Shown here: in pieces, positions 1-8,348 of the stretch | Layout: every line of letters starts with the position of its first letter | Numbering within the stretch: position 1 is the first letter of the stretch | Assembly: GCF_018128025.1 (NCBI RefSeq) | Contig: NZ_JAGSCS010000005.1 | Span: 99,984 to 163,983, forward strand | DNA length: 64,000 nt | Source of the DNA: Proteiniclasticum sediminis | GTDB taxonomy: Bacteria; Bacillota; Clostridia; Clostridiales; Clostridiaceae | Direction: 5' to 3' | Notes under the pieces: generated by a model | The model's input: the letters and a program-made list of their open reading frames with translations, nothing else | What the model was told of the DNA's origin: nothing | Database searches by the model: none | Program-made: the position numbers and the translations under genes

Positions 1-1515
1 TTCCTTTCCTTTGACCAGGAGGACCGGATTTTTTCCCTTCTTGATCAGGGACGGCTCGAAGTCATCGAAAAAGCCCTCTTTGCCGAACTGGAACAGCTGG
101 ACTATCGGCTCACGGACCTGGCGCTGCTGGAACTTTTGCTTCATCTCAATCTGTCGGTGATCCGAACCCGCCAGGGCTTCCTGGTGGAGGATTCCCCCAA
201 GACAGAGCTCAGCGAGGAAGACCGGGTGGCTGAAGCCGTGGGGGAAAGCCTTCAATCCCAATTGGAGATCACCCTGCCGACAGCGGAGATTCGTTTCATC
301 GCGTCCATCCTCAGCAGCGCGAAGCGCACCCGAAGTCTGGAGATCGATGAGAACTACGGGCTGACAGCCTTGGCCACCTCCCTCATCGATGCCGTCACCG
401 AGGCCACGGGGTACTACTTTGACCGGGACCGGCGCTTCATGGAAGCGCTCATGGCTCATCTGGAGCCCCTTCTCAACCGGATCCGCGATGGAATCACCGT
501 GCTGAACCCCATCAAGAAGGAGATCCAGGAGGATTATGCGGTGCTCTTTGGCACCCTGGAGAAGATTCTCAAGGACAAGTTCCCCGGACAGGAGATCAGC
601 GATGATGAGATCGGGTTTCTCACCCTCCATTTTGCCTCAGCGGTGAAGGAACTGAAGGAAGCTCCCAAGGTGTCCACCCTGGTGGTCTGCACCAGCGGCA
701 TTGCCACTTCCCGGATGCTGACGAAGAAACTCCTGGGCAAGTTTCCCCAGCTCACCATTATCGAACAGGGTTCCATCATCGATCTCAAGAAGATGGACAC
801 GACGGATTTTGATCTGATCATTTCCACGGTGGGGATCCGGGATGCCCAGTTCGAGTACATTCTGGTGAGTCCCATGCTGTCCGAGGAGGATGCCCGGAAA
901 CTGGAGCGGGTCATCAACGACAAACTGCTGACCTTTTCCCGAAGAAAGGCCAAGCCTTCCCGGGAGGAGCACAAAACCAGTGAGGGGTTTGATCCCGAGC
1001 CTGCCCTGGCAGCCACGGAAGCCGCCACGGGGATGATCCGGTCCCTCCTGGAGCATTTTGCCCTTCGGGAACTGCAGGCATCCAGCTTACCCGAAGCCCT
1101 GGACCAGATGTTTGCCGATCTTTCGCTACCCCATGGGGGGGAAGCGGCCAAGGCCATGCTGCTGCAGAAAGCCCGAACCACTGGGTCGGCCCTTCCCGGA
1201 ACGAGGCTGGCCCTGATCCATGGCCGTCATGAAACCGTGGACCAGCCGCTGTTTCGGGTATACCGAAACCCCCAGCCCTTAGTGATGCTGGGGATGGATG
1301 GGAAAACTCAGGCTGTGCAGACGCTGCTGCTTCTGCTCACCCCGCAGCAGCTGGGGGAGGCGGAGCTGGAGCTGGTCAGCACCATCAGCATCGCTTTACT
1401 GGAACGGGCCAACACCCAAATTTATGAAACCGCAGGAGAAGGGCAAATCCGAACCCTGCTCCTGGACCATCTAAAGACAAAGTATCTCGAAATTATGATG
1501 AAGAAGTGGAGGTAA
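1..1515 (+). CDS. mtlR: Mannitol operon activator MtlR (PRD-type), 5' end outside window
   Basis: The reading frame is open from base 1, so the N-terminal DNA-binding part is missing. What remains is a PRD domain, a second PRD domain (roughly 210-640), an EIIB-like domain whose VVCTSGIATS loop carries the phosphorylatable Cys (codon 688-690), and a C-terminal EIIA-like domain with the degenerate motif LALIHGRH. This order is that of MtlR/BglG-type activators, which sense PTS phosphorylation state: phosphorylation by HPr activates, and phosphorylation by EIIB or EIIA of the mannitol system represses. The stop codon lies in the ribosome-binding site of mtlF, so translation is probably coupled. 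By family precedent mtlA (EIICB) should lie just upstream, outside the window. Identity is firm because mtlF and mtlD follow directly. Confidence 0.93.
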   Translation, partial: FLSFDQEDRIFSLLDQGRLEVIEKALFAELEQLDYRLTDLALLELLLHLNLSVIRTRQGFLVEDSPKTELSEEDRVAEAVGESLQSQLEITLPTAEIRFIASILSSAKRTRSLEIDENYGLTALATSLIDAVTEATGYYFDRDRRFMEALMAHLEPLLNRIRDGITVLNPIKKEIQEDYAVLFGTLEKILKDKFPGQEISDDEIGFLTLHFASAVKELKEAPKVSTLVVCTSGIATSRMLTKKLLGKFPQLTIIEQGSIIDLKKMDTTDFDLIISTVGIRDAQFEYILVSPMLSEEDARKLERVINDKLLTFSRRKAKPSREEHKTSEGFDPEPALAATEAATGMIRSLLEHFALRELQASSLPEALDQMFADLSLPHGGEAAKAMLLQKARTTGSALPGTRLALIHGRHETVDQPLFRVYRNPQPLVMLGMDGKTQAVQTLLLLLTPQQLGEAELELVSTISIALLERANTQIYETAGEGQIRTLLLDHLKTKYLEIMMKKWR

Positions 1516-1520
1516 CAAAG

Positions 1521-1949
1521 ATGAGCGACATCTTGCGTTTGGAGAATATTCTCCTCAATCAGACCCTGAAGGATAAAACCCAGGCCATCACCATGGCTGG
1601 AGAACTGCTGGTGAAAGGCGGTTATGTGGACGAGCACTATATTGCGGAAATGCTGAAGCGGGAGGAACTGTCCACCACGTACATCGGCAATGACATTGCC
1701 ATTCCCCATGGCACCAATGAAGCCAAGGAAGATGTGAAGGCGTCGGGAATTTCGGTGATTCAGGTGCCGGAGGGCGTGGATTTCAACGGGGAAAAGGCCC
1801 GCGTGATCTTCGGCATTGCCGGAAAGGACAACACGCACCTGGAGATTCTCTCCAACATCGCCATTCTGTGCTCCGACATGGAGAATGTGGAGAAGATCGT
1901 CCGTGCCTCCACCAAAGAAGAGATCATGGACCTCTTGGGAGGGCTGTAA
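1521..1949 (+). CDS. mtlF: PTS mannitol-specific EIIA component
   Basis: A 142-residue cytoplasmic phosphocarrier that passes phosphate from HPr to the mannitol EIICB. The motif DIAIPHGTNE carries the active-site His, and LEILSNIAILC follows as in the family. The length is normal for a stand-alone EIIA-Mtl. I start it at the ATG at 1521, seven bases after GGAGGT (1508-1513), rather than at the in-frame ATG at 1506, which lies inside the end of mtlR and has no Shine-Dalgarno. It sits between mtlR and mtlD in one operon. Confidence 0.95.
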   Translation: MSDILRLENILLNQTLKDKTQAITMAGELLVKGGYVDEHYIAEMLKREELSTTYIGNDIAIPHGTNEAKEDVKASGISVIQVPEGVDFNGEKARVIFGIAGKDNTHLEILSNIAILCSDMENVEKIVRASTKEEIMDLLGGL

Positions 1950-1950
1950 G

Positions 1951-3096
1951 ATGAAAGCAATCCATTTTGGTGCCGGGAATATCGGCCGGGGATTCATCGG
2001 CCTCATCCTGAAAGAAAACGGCTTTGACGTGACCTTTGCGGATGTCAGTGCCGTACTCATCGACGAGCTGAAGAAAAAAGGGGAGTATGATGTGATCCTG
2101 GCGGACCCCTCTGGAGAAAAGATCCATGTCTCCGGGGTTCATGCCCTGAACAGTCAGACTGAAGGGGACCTTTTGGCCGATGCCGTGGCAGAGGCGGATC
2201 TCATCACCACGGCGGTGGGTCCCAATATTGTTCCCCTCATCGCCAAGAACCTGGTTCCGGGAATTCGTCGACGAATGGAAAAAGGAGAGGAAACCCCATT
2301 TTCCGTCATCGCCTGCGAAAATGCCGTGGGTGCCTCGACGATTCTGAAAAAGGCTCTTTTTGAAAGCCTGACGCCTGATGAGCAGACCTGGGCGGAAGAA
2401 CACATGGGCTTTCCCGATTCGGCCGTGGACCGCATCGTGCCGCTGCAAAACAATGCGAATCCCCTGGATGTGAAAGTGGAACCCTTCTTTGAATGGGTGG
2501 TGGAGTCCGGCAAGGTCAAGGGAAATTTCCCGCCGCTGAAGGGCGTCCACTATGTGGAGGAGCTGAAGCCCTACATCGAGCGAAAGCTGTTCACCGTGAA
2601 CACCGGCCATGCCGCCACAGCTTATTTTGGCATGCTCCGGGGATACCAGACGGTCCTGGAAGCCATCTCCGATCCCGCCATCGAGGCCGAGGTTCGGGAA
2701 GTGCTGAAAGAAACGGCCTTCTACATCACCACAGCCTACGGGTTTGATCCGAAAGAGCATCAGACCTATGTGGATACGATTATCCGGCGATTCAAGAATC
2801 CGGAGATTTCCGATGACCTGAGCCGTGTGGGCCGATCCCCCTTGCGAAAAATCTCCCGCAGCGACCGATTTGTGACTCCGGCTTTGGGGGTACTGGAGCG
2901 GGGAAAAGATCCTGTAGCCCTGGCCAAGGCCATGGCCGCCGCCATGAAAACCCGCCATGGGGAGGATCCGGAGAGTGTCACCCTGACAGATTTCATTGCA
3001 GCAGAAGGGGTAGAAGCTGCCCTGGAAAAATTCTCCGGCTTGGAAAAAACTCATCCTTTAACGGCCCTGGTGGTGAAAGCATACGCCATACTCTAA
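1951..3096 (+). CDS. mtlD: Mannitol-1-phosphate 5-dehydrogenase
   Basis: A 381-residue NAD-dependent enzyme that oxidises mannitol 1-phosphate to fructose 6-phosphate after PTS uptake. The N-terminal Rossmann loop GAGNIGRGFIG starts at about residue 7. The catalytic region KLFTVNTGHAATAYFG has the family lysine and the N-x-x-H arrangement. The ATG at 1951 is one base after the mtlF stop and is preceded by GGGAGGG inside mtlF; a longer in-frame start at 1816 would overlap mtlF and is rejected. It is the last gene of the mannitol operon. No hairpin terminator is visible in the 80 bases before nagB, so some read-through is possible. Confidence 0.96.
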   Translation: MKAIHFGAGNIGRGFIGLILKENGFDVTFADVSAVLIDELKKKGEYDVILADPSGEKIHVSGVHALNSQTEGDLLADAVAEADLITTAVGPNIVPLIAKNLVPGIRRRMEKGEETPFSVIACENAVGASTILKKALFESLTPDEQTWAEEHMGFPDSAVDRIVPLQNNANPLDVKVEPFFEWVVESGKVKGNFPPLKGVHYVEELKPYIERKLFTVNTGHAATAYFGMLRGYQTVLEAISDPAIEAEVREVLKETAFYITTAYGFDPKEHQTYVDTIIRRFKNPEISDDLSRVGRSPLRKISRSDRFVTPALGVLERGKDPVALAKAMAAAMKTRHGEDPESVTLTDFIAAEGVEAALEKFSGLEKTHPLTALVVKAYAIL

Positions 3097-3176
3097 AAAC
3101 CTCGTCCCTCTCTTGTTAACATGTTGTCAGATTCGTGTTAGAATGGAGAGGAATACAGATGAAAAGAGGTAGAGTG

Positions 3177-3908
3177 ATGAAATTCAAGATCTTTGAAACC
3201 TATGAGGAAGCCAGCGCATACAGTGCGGAACTTCTGGCGGAGGTCATCCGGACGAAGCGGGATGCCGTGCTTGGCTTAGCCACAGGCTCCAGTCCGGAAG
3301 GGATGTACAAGGAGATCATTCGTCGGTACGAAGCCGGGGAAATCGACTTTTCCCAGGTGAAAAGCATCAATCTCGATGAGTATGTGGGACTAACCGGAGA
3401 CCATGATCAGAGTTACCGGTACTTTATGGACACCCATCTCTTCAACCACGTGAATATCAACAAGGCCAACACCCATGTGCCCCAAGGTGTGGGACAGGAT
3501 CTCGCTGCTCTGGCAAAAGCCTACGATGAGCTCATCGAGAATCTCGGGGGGATTGATGTCCAGGTTCTGGGCATCGGCGCCAACGGCCATATCGGATTCA
3601 ACGAGCCTGAGCATGAGCTTCACCTGAAGACCCATGTGGCGGAGCTGAAGCCGGAAACCATCGAAGCCAACGCCCGATTCTTTGAATCCCGGGATGATGT
3701 GCCCACCAAGGCCGTCACCATGGGCATCGGGGCAATTCTTTCCGCGAAAAAGATTATCCTCATTGCTTCCGGCGAGAGCAAAGCGGAAGCGGTGAAGGCC
3801 CTGGAAGATGATTTTATCTCCACCCATGTACCGGCTACGCTGCTGAAGCTTCATGCTGATGTCACCGTGGTGCTGGACAAAGAAGCGGCATCGCTTCTGA
3901 CCAAGTAA
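3177..3908 (+). CDS. nagB: Glucosamine-6-phosphate deaminase
   Basis: A 243-residue enzyme converting glucosamine 6-phosphate to fructose 6-phosphate and ammonia. The motifs ATGSSPEGMYKE, NLDEYVGL and GIGANGHIGFNEP are the phosphate-binding and catalytic loops of NagB. The length matches Gram-positive NagB. I chose the ATG at 3177 (MKFKIFETYEEA), which follows GAGGT at 3166-3170; the upstream in-frame ATGs would add about 14 atypical residues. A possible weak promoter (TTGTTA at 3113, TAGAAT at 3139, spacing too long to trust) lies in front. It stands alone, without nagA, and ends at a terminator shared with the opposing PHP gene. With mtlD it feeds fructose 6-phosphate into glycolysis. Confidence 0.95.
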   Translation: MKFKIFETYEEASAYSAELLAEVIRTKRDAVLGLATGSSPEGMYKEIIRRYEAGEIDFSQVKSINLDEYVGLTGDHDQSYRYFMDTHLFNHVNINKANTHVPQGVGQDLAALAKAYDELIENLGGIDVQVLGIGANGHIGFNEPEHELHLKTHVAELKPETIEANARFFESRDDVPTKAVTMGIGAILSAKKIILIASGESKAEAVKALEDDFISTHVPATLLKLHADVTVVLDKEAASLLTK

Positions 3909-3916
3909 GCTAAGCA

Positions 3917-3963
3917 AAAAATACACCTGACCAATTCCCTAGGGTTTTGATCAGGTGTATTTT
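3917..3963. terminator. Bidirectional terminator between nagB and PHP gene
   Basis: An inverted repeat of about 13 bp (3918-3930 with 3951-3963, core ATACACCTGA/TCAGGTGTAT) is flanked by an A-run on the left and a T-run on the right. It lies exactly between two converging genes and can serve both. Confidence 0.85.
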
Positions 3964-4787
3964 CATGGGGTAAATCGCTGGAGGAAGGGCTGGAGGTCTT
4001 CCGGAGAAAAGGTCGTAGAGGCCAGCTCCCCGTGCTTAACATCCTGGGGAATGCCGTGATAGTCGGATCCGGCGGTGATGAGAAGATTTCGTTCCCGGGC
4101 CGCCTTCAGGGAGGTCAAGGTCATGGCCTCGTCATTTAACGGGTAATAACACTCCACCCCGTCAAAGGGATGGGTGAGGAGACTCTCCAGGGAGTTCTTC
4201 TTGTAGATCACCGGATGGGCCAGAATAGCCACAGCGCCGTACTGATGGAGAAGATCGAGACCTTCCTTCACCGAGAGGCGGACGTTGGGCACATAGGCCG
4301 GACTAGACTTGTCCAGATACTTCATAAACGCTTCATTGTAGGTCAGGTGGGGGACCTTTGCATGGACCGCCTGGGCCAGGTTCGCCCGGGTAAGGACCCC
4401 TGCGCTTTTTGCCCGGAGGGCCGCATAATCAATCTCCAGATCGAAATGCTCTTTGAGCAGATGGATCATCTTTTCCATGCGGGTGTTCCGGGACGTGAAT
4501 AGATGCTCCAGGGTGGCCAGAAATTCCGGATCCTGGTAGCGGTCATCGGGAAAATAGCCGAGAATATGGATGCTCTCGCCGTTTTCTGCCGTGGTGAGCT
4601 CAATGCCGGGGATGAAGGTGATGCCGGAAGATTCCAGAAGGGGTTTCAGGGCTTCATGGCCCGCCACGGTATCATGGTCTGTCAGGGCCAGCAGAGATAA
4701 TTTTTTCTTCACCGCCAGGGCATGGAGTGCCTCTGGAGTGAGCCGTCCGTCTGAATGGGTGGTATGGCAGTGCAGATCGAGGGTCAT
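3963..4787 (-). CDS. PHP-domain phosphoesterase (YciV/RNase AM-like)
   Basis: A 274-residue PHP-superfamily metal-dependent phosphoesterase. The metal-ligand motifs are visible in order: HCHTTHSDG (residues 6-14), LTDHDTVAGH, PGIELTT, ILAHPVIY and GSDYHG near the C terminus. Close relatives (YciV/TrpH group) act on 3',5'-nucleotide bisphosphates or trim RNA 5' ends; the exact substrate here is inferred only. The start at 4787 follows GGAAAG at a normal distance. The longer frame to 4838 adds 17 residues that run across a promoter-like region, so I reject it. It is divergent from a surface 5'-nucleotidase and shares GTTCAC-type motifs with it, which suggests linked control of nucleotide-phosphate salvage. 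Confidence 0.85.
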   Translation of the reverse strand: MTLDLHCHTTHSDGRLTPEALHALAVKKKLSLLALTDHDTVAGHEALKPLLESSGITFIPGIELTTAENGESIHILGYFPDDRYQDPEFLATLEHLFTSRNTRMEKMIHLLKEHFDLEIDYAALRAKSAGVLTRANLAQAVHAKVPHLTYNEAFMKYLDKSSPAYVPNVRLSVKEGLDLLHQYGAVAILAHPVIYKKNSLESLLTHPFDGVECYYPLNDEAMTLTSLKAARERNLLITAGSDYHGIPQDVKHGELASTTFSPEDLQPFLQRFTP

Positions 4788-4801
4788 TTTATCACTTTCC
4801 T

Positions 4802-4849
4802 TGTAAATGTTTACATTTTGTGAACATGCTAGGTTCACTTTCTATTTTA
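4802..4849 (-). promoter_or_regulatory. Promoter and operator-like repeats of the PHP gene
   Basis: On the minus strand TAAAAT (4844-4849) is a good -10. Just downstream is GTGAAC-N7-GTTCAC (arms 4833-4838 and 4820-4825), which would overlap the transcription start. It is followed by TTCACA-N5-TAAACA (4824-4808, an 11-bp period) and the palindrome TGTAAA-N2-TTTACA (4802-4815). The placement fits a repressor or response-regulator site. The regulator is unknown. Confidence 0.45.
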
Positions 4850-4980
4850 CCACAGATTTCAAAGACATTGAAATCCAATTGTTTTGGAAGAAAGAAGAGA
4901 TATAAATATTAATATGTAAACGATAATCAGCCCCAATTGTTACGGAAACGTAAAACCTTGATGAAGTCGAAAACATGGCG

Positions 4981-5008
4981 GTTCAGTGAACTTTATTTCG
5001 GATATAAT
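4981..5008 (+). promoter_or_regulatory. Promoter of the surface 5'-nucleotidase
   Basis: A perfect TATAAT lies at 5003-5008, but no good -35 hexamer sits 16-18 bp upstream. Instead that spot holds the hyphenated palindrome GTTCA-G-TGAAC (4981-4991), sharing its half-site with the divergent PHP promoter. A weak -35 with a palindrome on it suggests an activator-dependent or repressed promoter. A further repeat TTACG-N4-CGTAA is at 4940-4953. Confidence 0.5.
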
Positions 5009-5059
5009 GAAGATAGCCATGAAAATTGGCGGAATATTTAATAATTCGGAGGTGTTGTT

Positions 5060-8000
5060 TTGAAGAACAGAAGTCGGCTAAAGCTGCTCTCCCTAATTCT
5101 TGCTTTGGCATTCTCCTTTTCGCTCCTGCCTGCCCAACTGGTCAAGGCTGCGGTTAACAACAAAAGCGCAACCATCGACTACTACGCCATCAATGACTTC
5201 CACGGTACCGTGGATCAGACCGCCAGTTCCAGCAATCCGGGCATCGCGCGGATTGAGACCTATCTGAAGGCGAGAATCGCCGAAAACCCCAACTCCTATT
5301 TCCTCTCCGTGGGTGACCAGTATCAGGGCTCCGCGGTGTCGAACCTCACCTACGGCGACGTGGTCAACGACATTCTGGAGCACATGAATCTCTTGACTTC
5401 CGCCATCGGTAATCATGAGTTCGACTGGGGTGCTGAACGGATTCCCCAATGGGCGAAAGAAGGCGGATTCGAGTTCATCGCCTCCAACATCGAGGTGGAT
5501 CCCGCCTACAAGCCTGCCGAATGGGATACCTATGTGAAGCCCTACTACATCCATACGGTGACGGTGGATGGCGTAGACTACAAGATCGGCTTCATCGGCA
5601 TTGCTACTCCCGAAACTGCCTACAAAACCGCAGCGGCTAATGTTGTGGGCTTCACCTTCACCGATCCTGTGGCAGCCACGCTGAAGTATACCGCAGAGCT
5701 CCGCGATGTGGAGAAGGTTGATGCCGTCATCGCTCTGACCCATCTGGGCGCATTCCAGGATGCCACCACAAAGGTCATCACCGGCGAAATCGTCAATTAT
5801 GCCAATGGCGTGGATGTGGATGCCATTTTCTCCGGCCACACCCACCAGATCGTGGACGGTGTCGTCAATGGAATCCCTGTGGTCCAGGGCCAGTATAACG
5901 GCAGAAGCCTGTCCAAGATCCGTTTGAACTTCACCACCGTGGAAACGGACGGTGTTCCGGTGAAAACTCTGGCTTCGGTGGACGGCGAGTCCATCAATAT
6001 CCGTAGCCTGATTCCTACACTGCCGGAAGATCCAGCCGTGAAGCAGATCATTGCCGACTACTACACGATTTTGCAGCCCATTCTGGAAAAGCAGCTGGGC
6101 GTGCTGAACAATGACCTCCCCCATGACACGGATACCATGCAGCTGACCCCCATGGGCCAGTTTGTGGCCAAGGTCATGGCAGAGATGGGCAAAACCCAGA
6201 TCGGCATCATCAATGGCGGCGGAATCCGCGGCGGACTCACCGCCGGCAACGTCACCATGGGCCATATGTATACTCTGCTTCCCTTCGACAACACTCTGGT
6301 TACCTTGAAGCTCACCGGAGCAGAACTGAAGAAGATTGTGGAGCATGGAATTATGCCTGCCACCTTCCGTCCCGGACAGTTCTATGGGCTGGAAGTTTGG
6401 TACAATCCTGAAGCTGCGGCAGGAAGCCGCATCACGAAGATCACCCTGGCGGACGGAACCCCCATCAGCGACACAGAGGTTTACTCCGTGGCGACCCTGG
6501 ACTTCCTCCTCACCGGCGGCGACAAGTATGACTACAGCAAGGCCACTGATGTGGTGGACACGGTGATCCCTGTCCGCGATATGATCGCCAGCTATATTGA
6601 ATCCAAGGGTGTGCTGGATGTTCCCTATGAGGACGTAATGCACAAGGATTATGATGAAGTGGTGTCCGTGGTGGACTACTACTCCATCAACGACTTCCAT
6701 GGCAACGTGGATAGCTCGGGCAGCAGCAAGAACCCCGGACTGGCGCGCATTCAGGCTTATCTGGAAGCTCAGCGTCTCTTGAATCCCAATACGTTCTTCC
6801 TGTCCTCCGGCGACCATTTCCAGGGTACCGCCATTTCCAACCTCACCTATGGTGAAGTGGTCAATGACATCCTGAAGGAAATGGGCATTCTGGCCTCCGC
6901 TCTGGGCAACCATGAGTTTGACTGGGGCAGCAAGCTGATCCCCCTGTGGGCATCAAACGGCGGATACAAGTATCTGGCCTCCAACATCGAAGTCAAGGCC
7001 GAGAACAAACCTGCCGGCTGGGATGAGAATGTCGTACCATACCTGATTCAGGACCTCGTGGTGGGCGGAAAGCCTGTGAAGGTCGGTTTCATCGGTATCG
7101 CTACCCCTGAAACAGCATACAAGGTTGCCGCACAGAACGTGGTGGGCTTCACCTTCACGGATCCTGTGGCTGCAGCTAACCATTGGGCAGAAGTTCTGCG
7201 CAAGGACATGGGCGTGGACGCTGTTGTCGCCCTGACCCATCTGGGTGCTTTCCAGAACACCACCACCAAGGAAGTCACCGGCGAAGCCGCTGATTTCGCC
7301 AAGAAGGTGACGGGCATTGATGCCATCTTCACCGGACATACCCATCAGACCGTGGATGGCGTGGTCAACGGTATTCCTGTGGTTCAGGGATCCTATAACG
7401 GCCGTGGCCTGTCCAAGATTTCTCTGGAGTTCACCATTGCCGGACCCGATGTGACCCTCACGGGCGTTTCCGGAGACTCCATCAACATGACCAGCCTCAT
7501 TCCCACCCTTACCATGGATCCCGAAGTCAAGGCCATTGTGGACAGCTACTACAAGGAACTGGCTCCGATTCTGGAAGAAGTGCTGGGCGAACTGAAAACC
7601 GATCTTCCCCATGACACCGATACTCAGCAGCTGACCCCCATGGGCCAGTTTGTGGCCAAGGCCCTGGCCGAAATCGGCGGAACCCAGATCGCCATCATCA
7701 ACGGCGGCGGAATCCGACGAGGCTTTGAAGCCGGCCCCATCACCATGGGACTCATGTATGAGCTGCTGCCCTTTGACAACACCCTGGTTACCCTGAAGGT
7801 CACCGGAGCCGAGCTCAAGAAGCTTCTGGAGCACGGCCTCATGCCGGAAAACTTCCGTCCCGGACAGTTCTACGGCATTGAAGTCTGGTATGACGACAAG
7901 GCACCTGCAGGCGAGCGCATCAGCACCATCCGTCTTCTGGATGGAACCCTGGTGAAGGACGATGGCATCTACACCGTCTCCACCCTGGACTTCCTCCTCA

Positions 8001-8266
8001 CCGGCGGAGACAGCTATGACTTTACCAAGGCCACCAATGTGGTGGACACCTACATGCCGGTTCGCGATCTCATTGCAGAGTACATCGCCGAAGAAGGCAC
8101 CATCGAGTTCACCTTCGCCGAGCATCTGCACATCGGCACCGCACCGGTTACCCCCACCCTGCCTTCCACCGGTTCTGCCGGCGACTTCTACTACATGGGT
8201 ATGGGCCTGGCCACCATGGCAGGCGCTGTGCTTCTCCTGAAGAAGAAGAAGAAGAAGACCGCATAA
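5060..8266 (+). CDS. Cell-wall-anchored tandem-duplicated 5'-nucleotidase
   Basis: A 1068-residue secreted nucleotidase of the UshA/YfkN family. It starts with TTG five bases after GGAGGTG. A signal peptide (residues 1-31) is followed by two complete copies of metallophosphatase plus 5'-nucleotidase C domain. NDFHG is at residues 45-49 and again about 499 residues later. Each copy also has a GDxxxG metal loop, GNHEFDWG, GHTHQ and, in the C-terminal half, NGGGIR and PFDNTLV, so both appear catalytically intact. The end carries a sortase signal: LPSTG, a hydrophobic stretch and a lysine-rich tail. It should dephosphorylate nucleotides outside the cell so that nucleosides and phosphate can be taken up. 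B. subtilis YfkN also has two nucleotidase units, but they are divergent, whereas these copies are very alike. Transcribed alone. Confidence 0.93.
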   Translation: MKNRSRLKLLSLILALAFSFSLLPAQLVKAAVNNKSATIDYYAINDFHGTVDQTASSSNPGIARIETYLKARIAENPNSYFLSVGDQYQGSAVSNLTYGDVVNDILEHMNLLTSAIGNHEFDWGAERIPQWAKEGGFEFIASNIEVDPAYKPAEWDTYVKPYYIHTVTVDGVDYKIGFIGIATPETAYKTAAANVVGFTFTDPVAATLKYTAELRDVEKVDAVIALTHLGAFQDATTKVITGEIVNYANGVDVDAIFSGHTHQIVDGVVNGIPVVQGQYNGRSLSKIRLNFTTVETDGVPVKTLASVDGESINIRSLIPTLPEDPAVKQIIADYYTILQPILEKQLGVLNNDLPHDTDTMQLTPMGQFVAKVMAEMGKTQIGIINGGGIRGGLTAGNVTMGHMYTLLPFDNTLVTLKLTGAELKKIVEHGIMPATFRPGQFYGLEVWYNPEAAAGSRITKITLADGTPISDTEVYSVATLDFLLTGGDKYDYSKATDVVDTVIPVRDMIASYIESKGVLDVPYEDVMHKDYDEVVSVVDYYSINDFHGNVDSSGSSKNPGLARIQAYLEAQRLLNPNTFFLSSGDHFQGTAISNLTYGEVVNDILKEMGILASALGNHEFDWGSKLIPLWASNGGYKYLASNIEVKAENKPAGWDENVVPYLIQDLVVGGKPVKVGFIGIATPETAYKVAAQNVVGFTFTDPVAAANHWAEVLRKDMGVDAVVALTHLGAFQNTTTKEVTGEAADFAKKVTGIDAIFTGHTHQTVDGVVNGIPVVQGSYNGRGLSKISLEFTIAGPDVTLTGVSGDSINMTSLIPTLTMDPEVKAIVDSYYKELAPILEEVLGELKTDLPHDTDTQQLTPMGQFVAKALAEIGGTQIAIINGGGIRRGFEAGPITMGLMYELLPFDNTLVTLKVTGAELKKLLEHGLMPENFRPGQFYGIEVWYDDKAPAGERISTIRLLDGTLVKDDGIYTVSTLDFLLTGGDSYDFTKATNVVDTYMPVRDLIAEYIAEEGTIEFTFAEHLHIGTAPVTPTLPSTGSAGDFYYMGMGLATMAGAVLLLKKKKKKTA

Positions 8267-8293
8267 CCGAGATTTATCCCAAAACAAATCAGA

Positions 8294-8339
8294 GGCCAGG
8301 TTTCTCGTGCATGGAGAAACCTGGCCTTAATCTTTTTTA
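8294..8339 (+). terminator. Terminator of the 5'-nucleotidase gene
   Basis: A perfect 13-bp stem (8294-8306 with 8314-8326, GGCCAGGTTTCTC arm) with a 7-base loop is followed by TTAATCTTTTTT. It also faces the end of the converging minus-strand gene. Confidence 0.9.
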
Positions 8340-8348
8340 AGATGGAGC

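Noticed and set aside
1506-1520. Upstream ATG for mtlF at 1506
   Set aside because: It lies inside the mtlR coding end and within the ribosome site of the better start at 1521.
5093-6913. Minus-strand frame of 606 codons, and similar long shadows at 6953-8287, 22829-24298, 19226-20542 and 58929-60269
   Set aside because: Each lies opposite a well-supported gene. The long open frames arise from strong third-position G/C bias in the real gene, and repeated genes produce repeated shadows.
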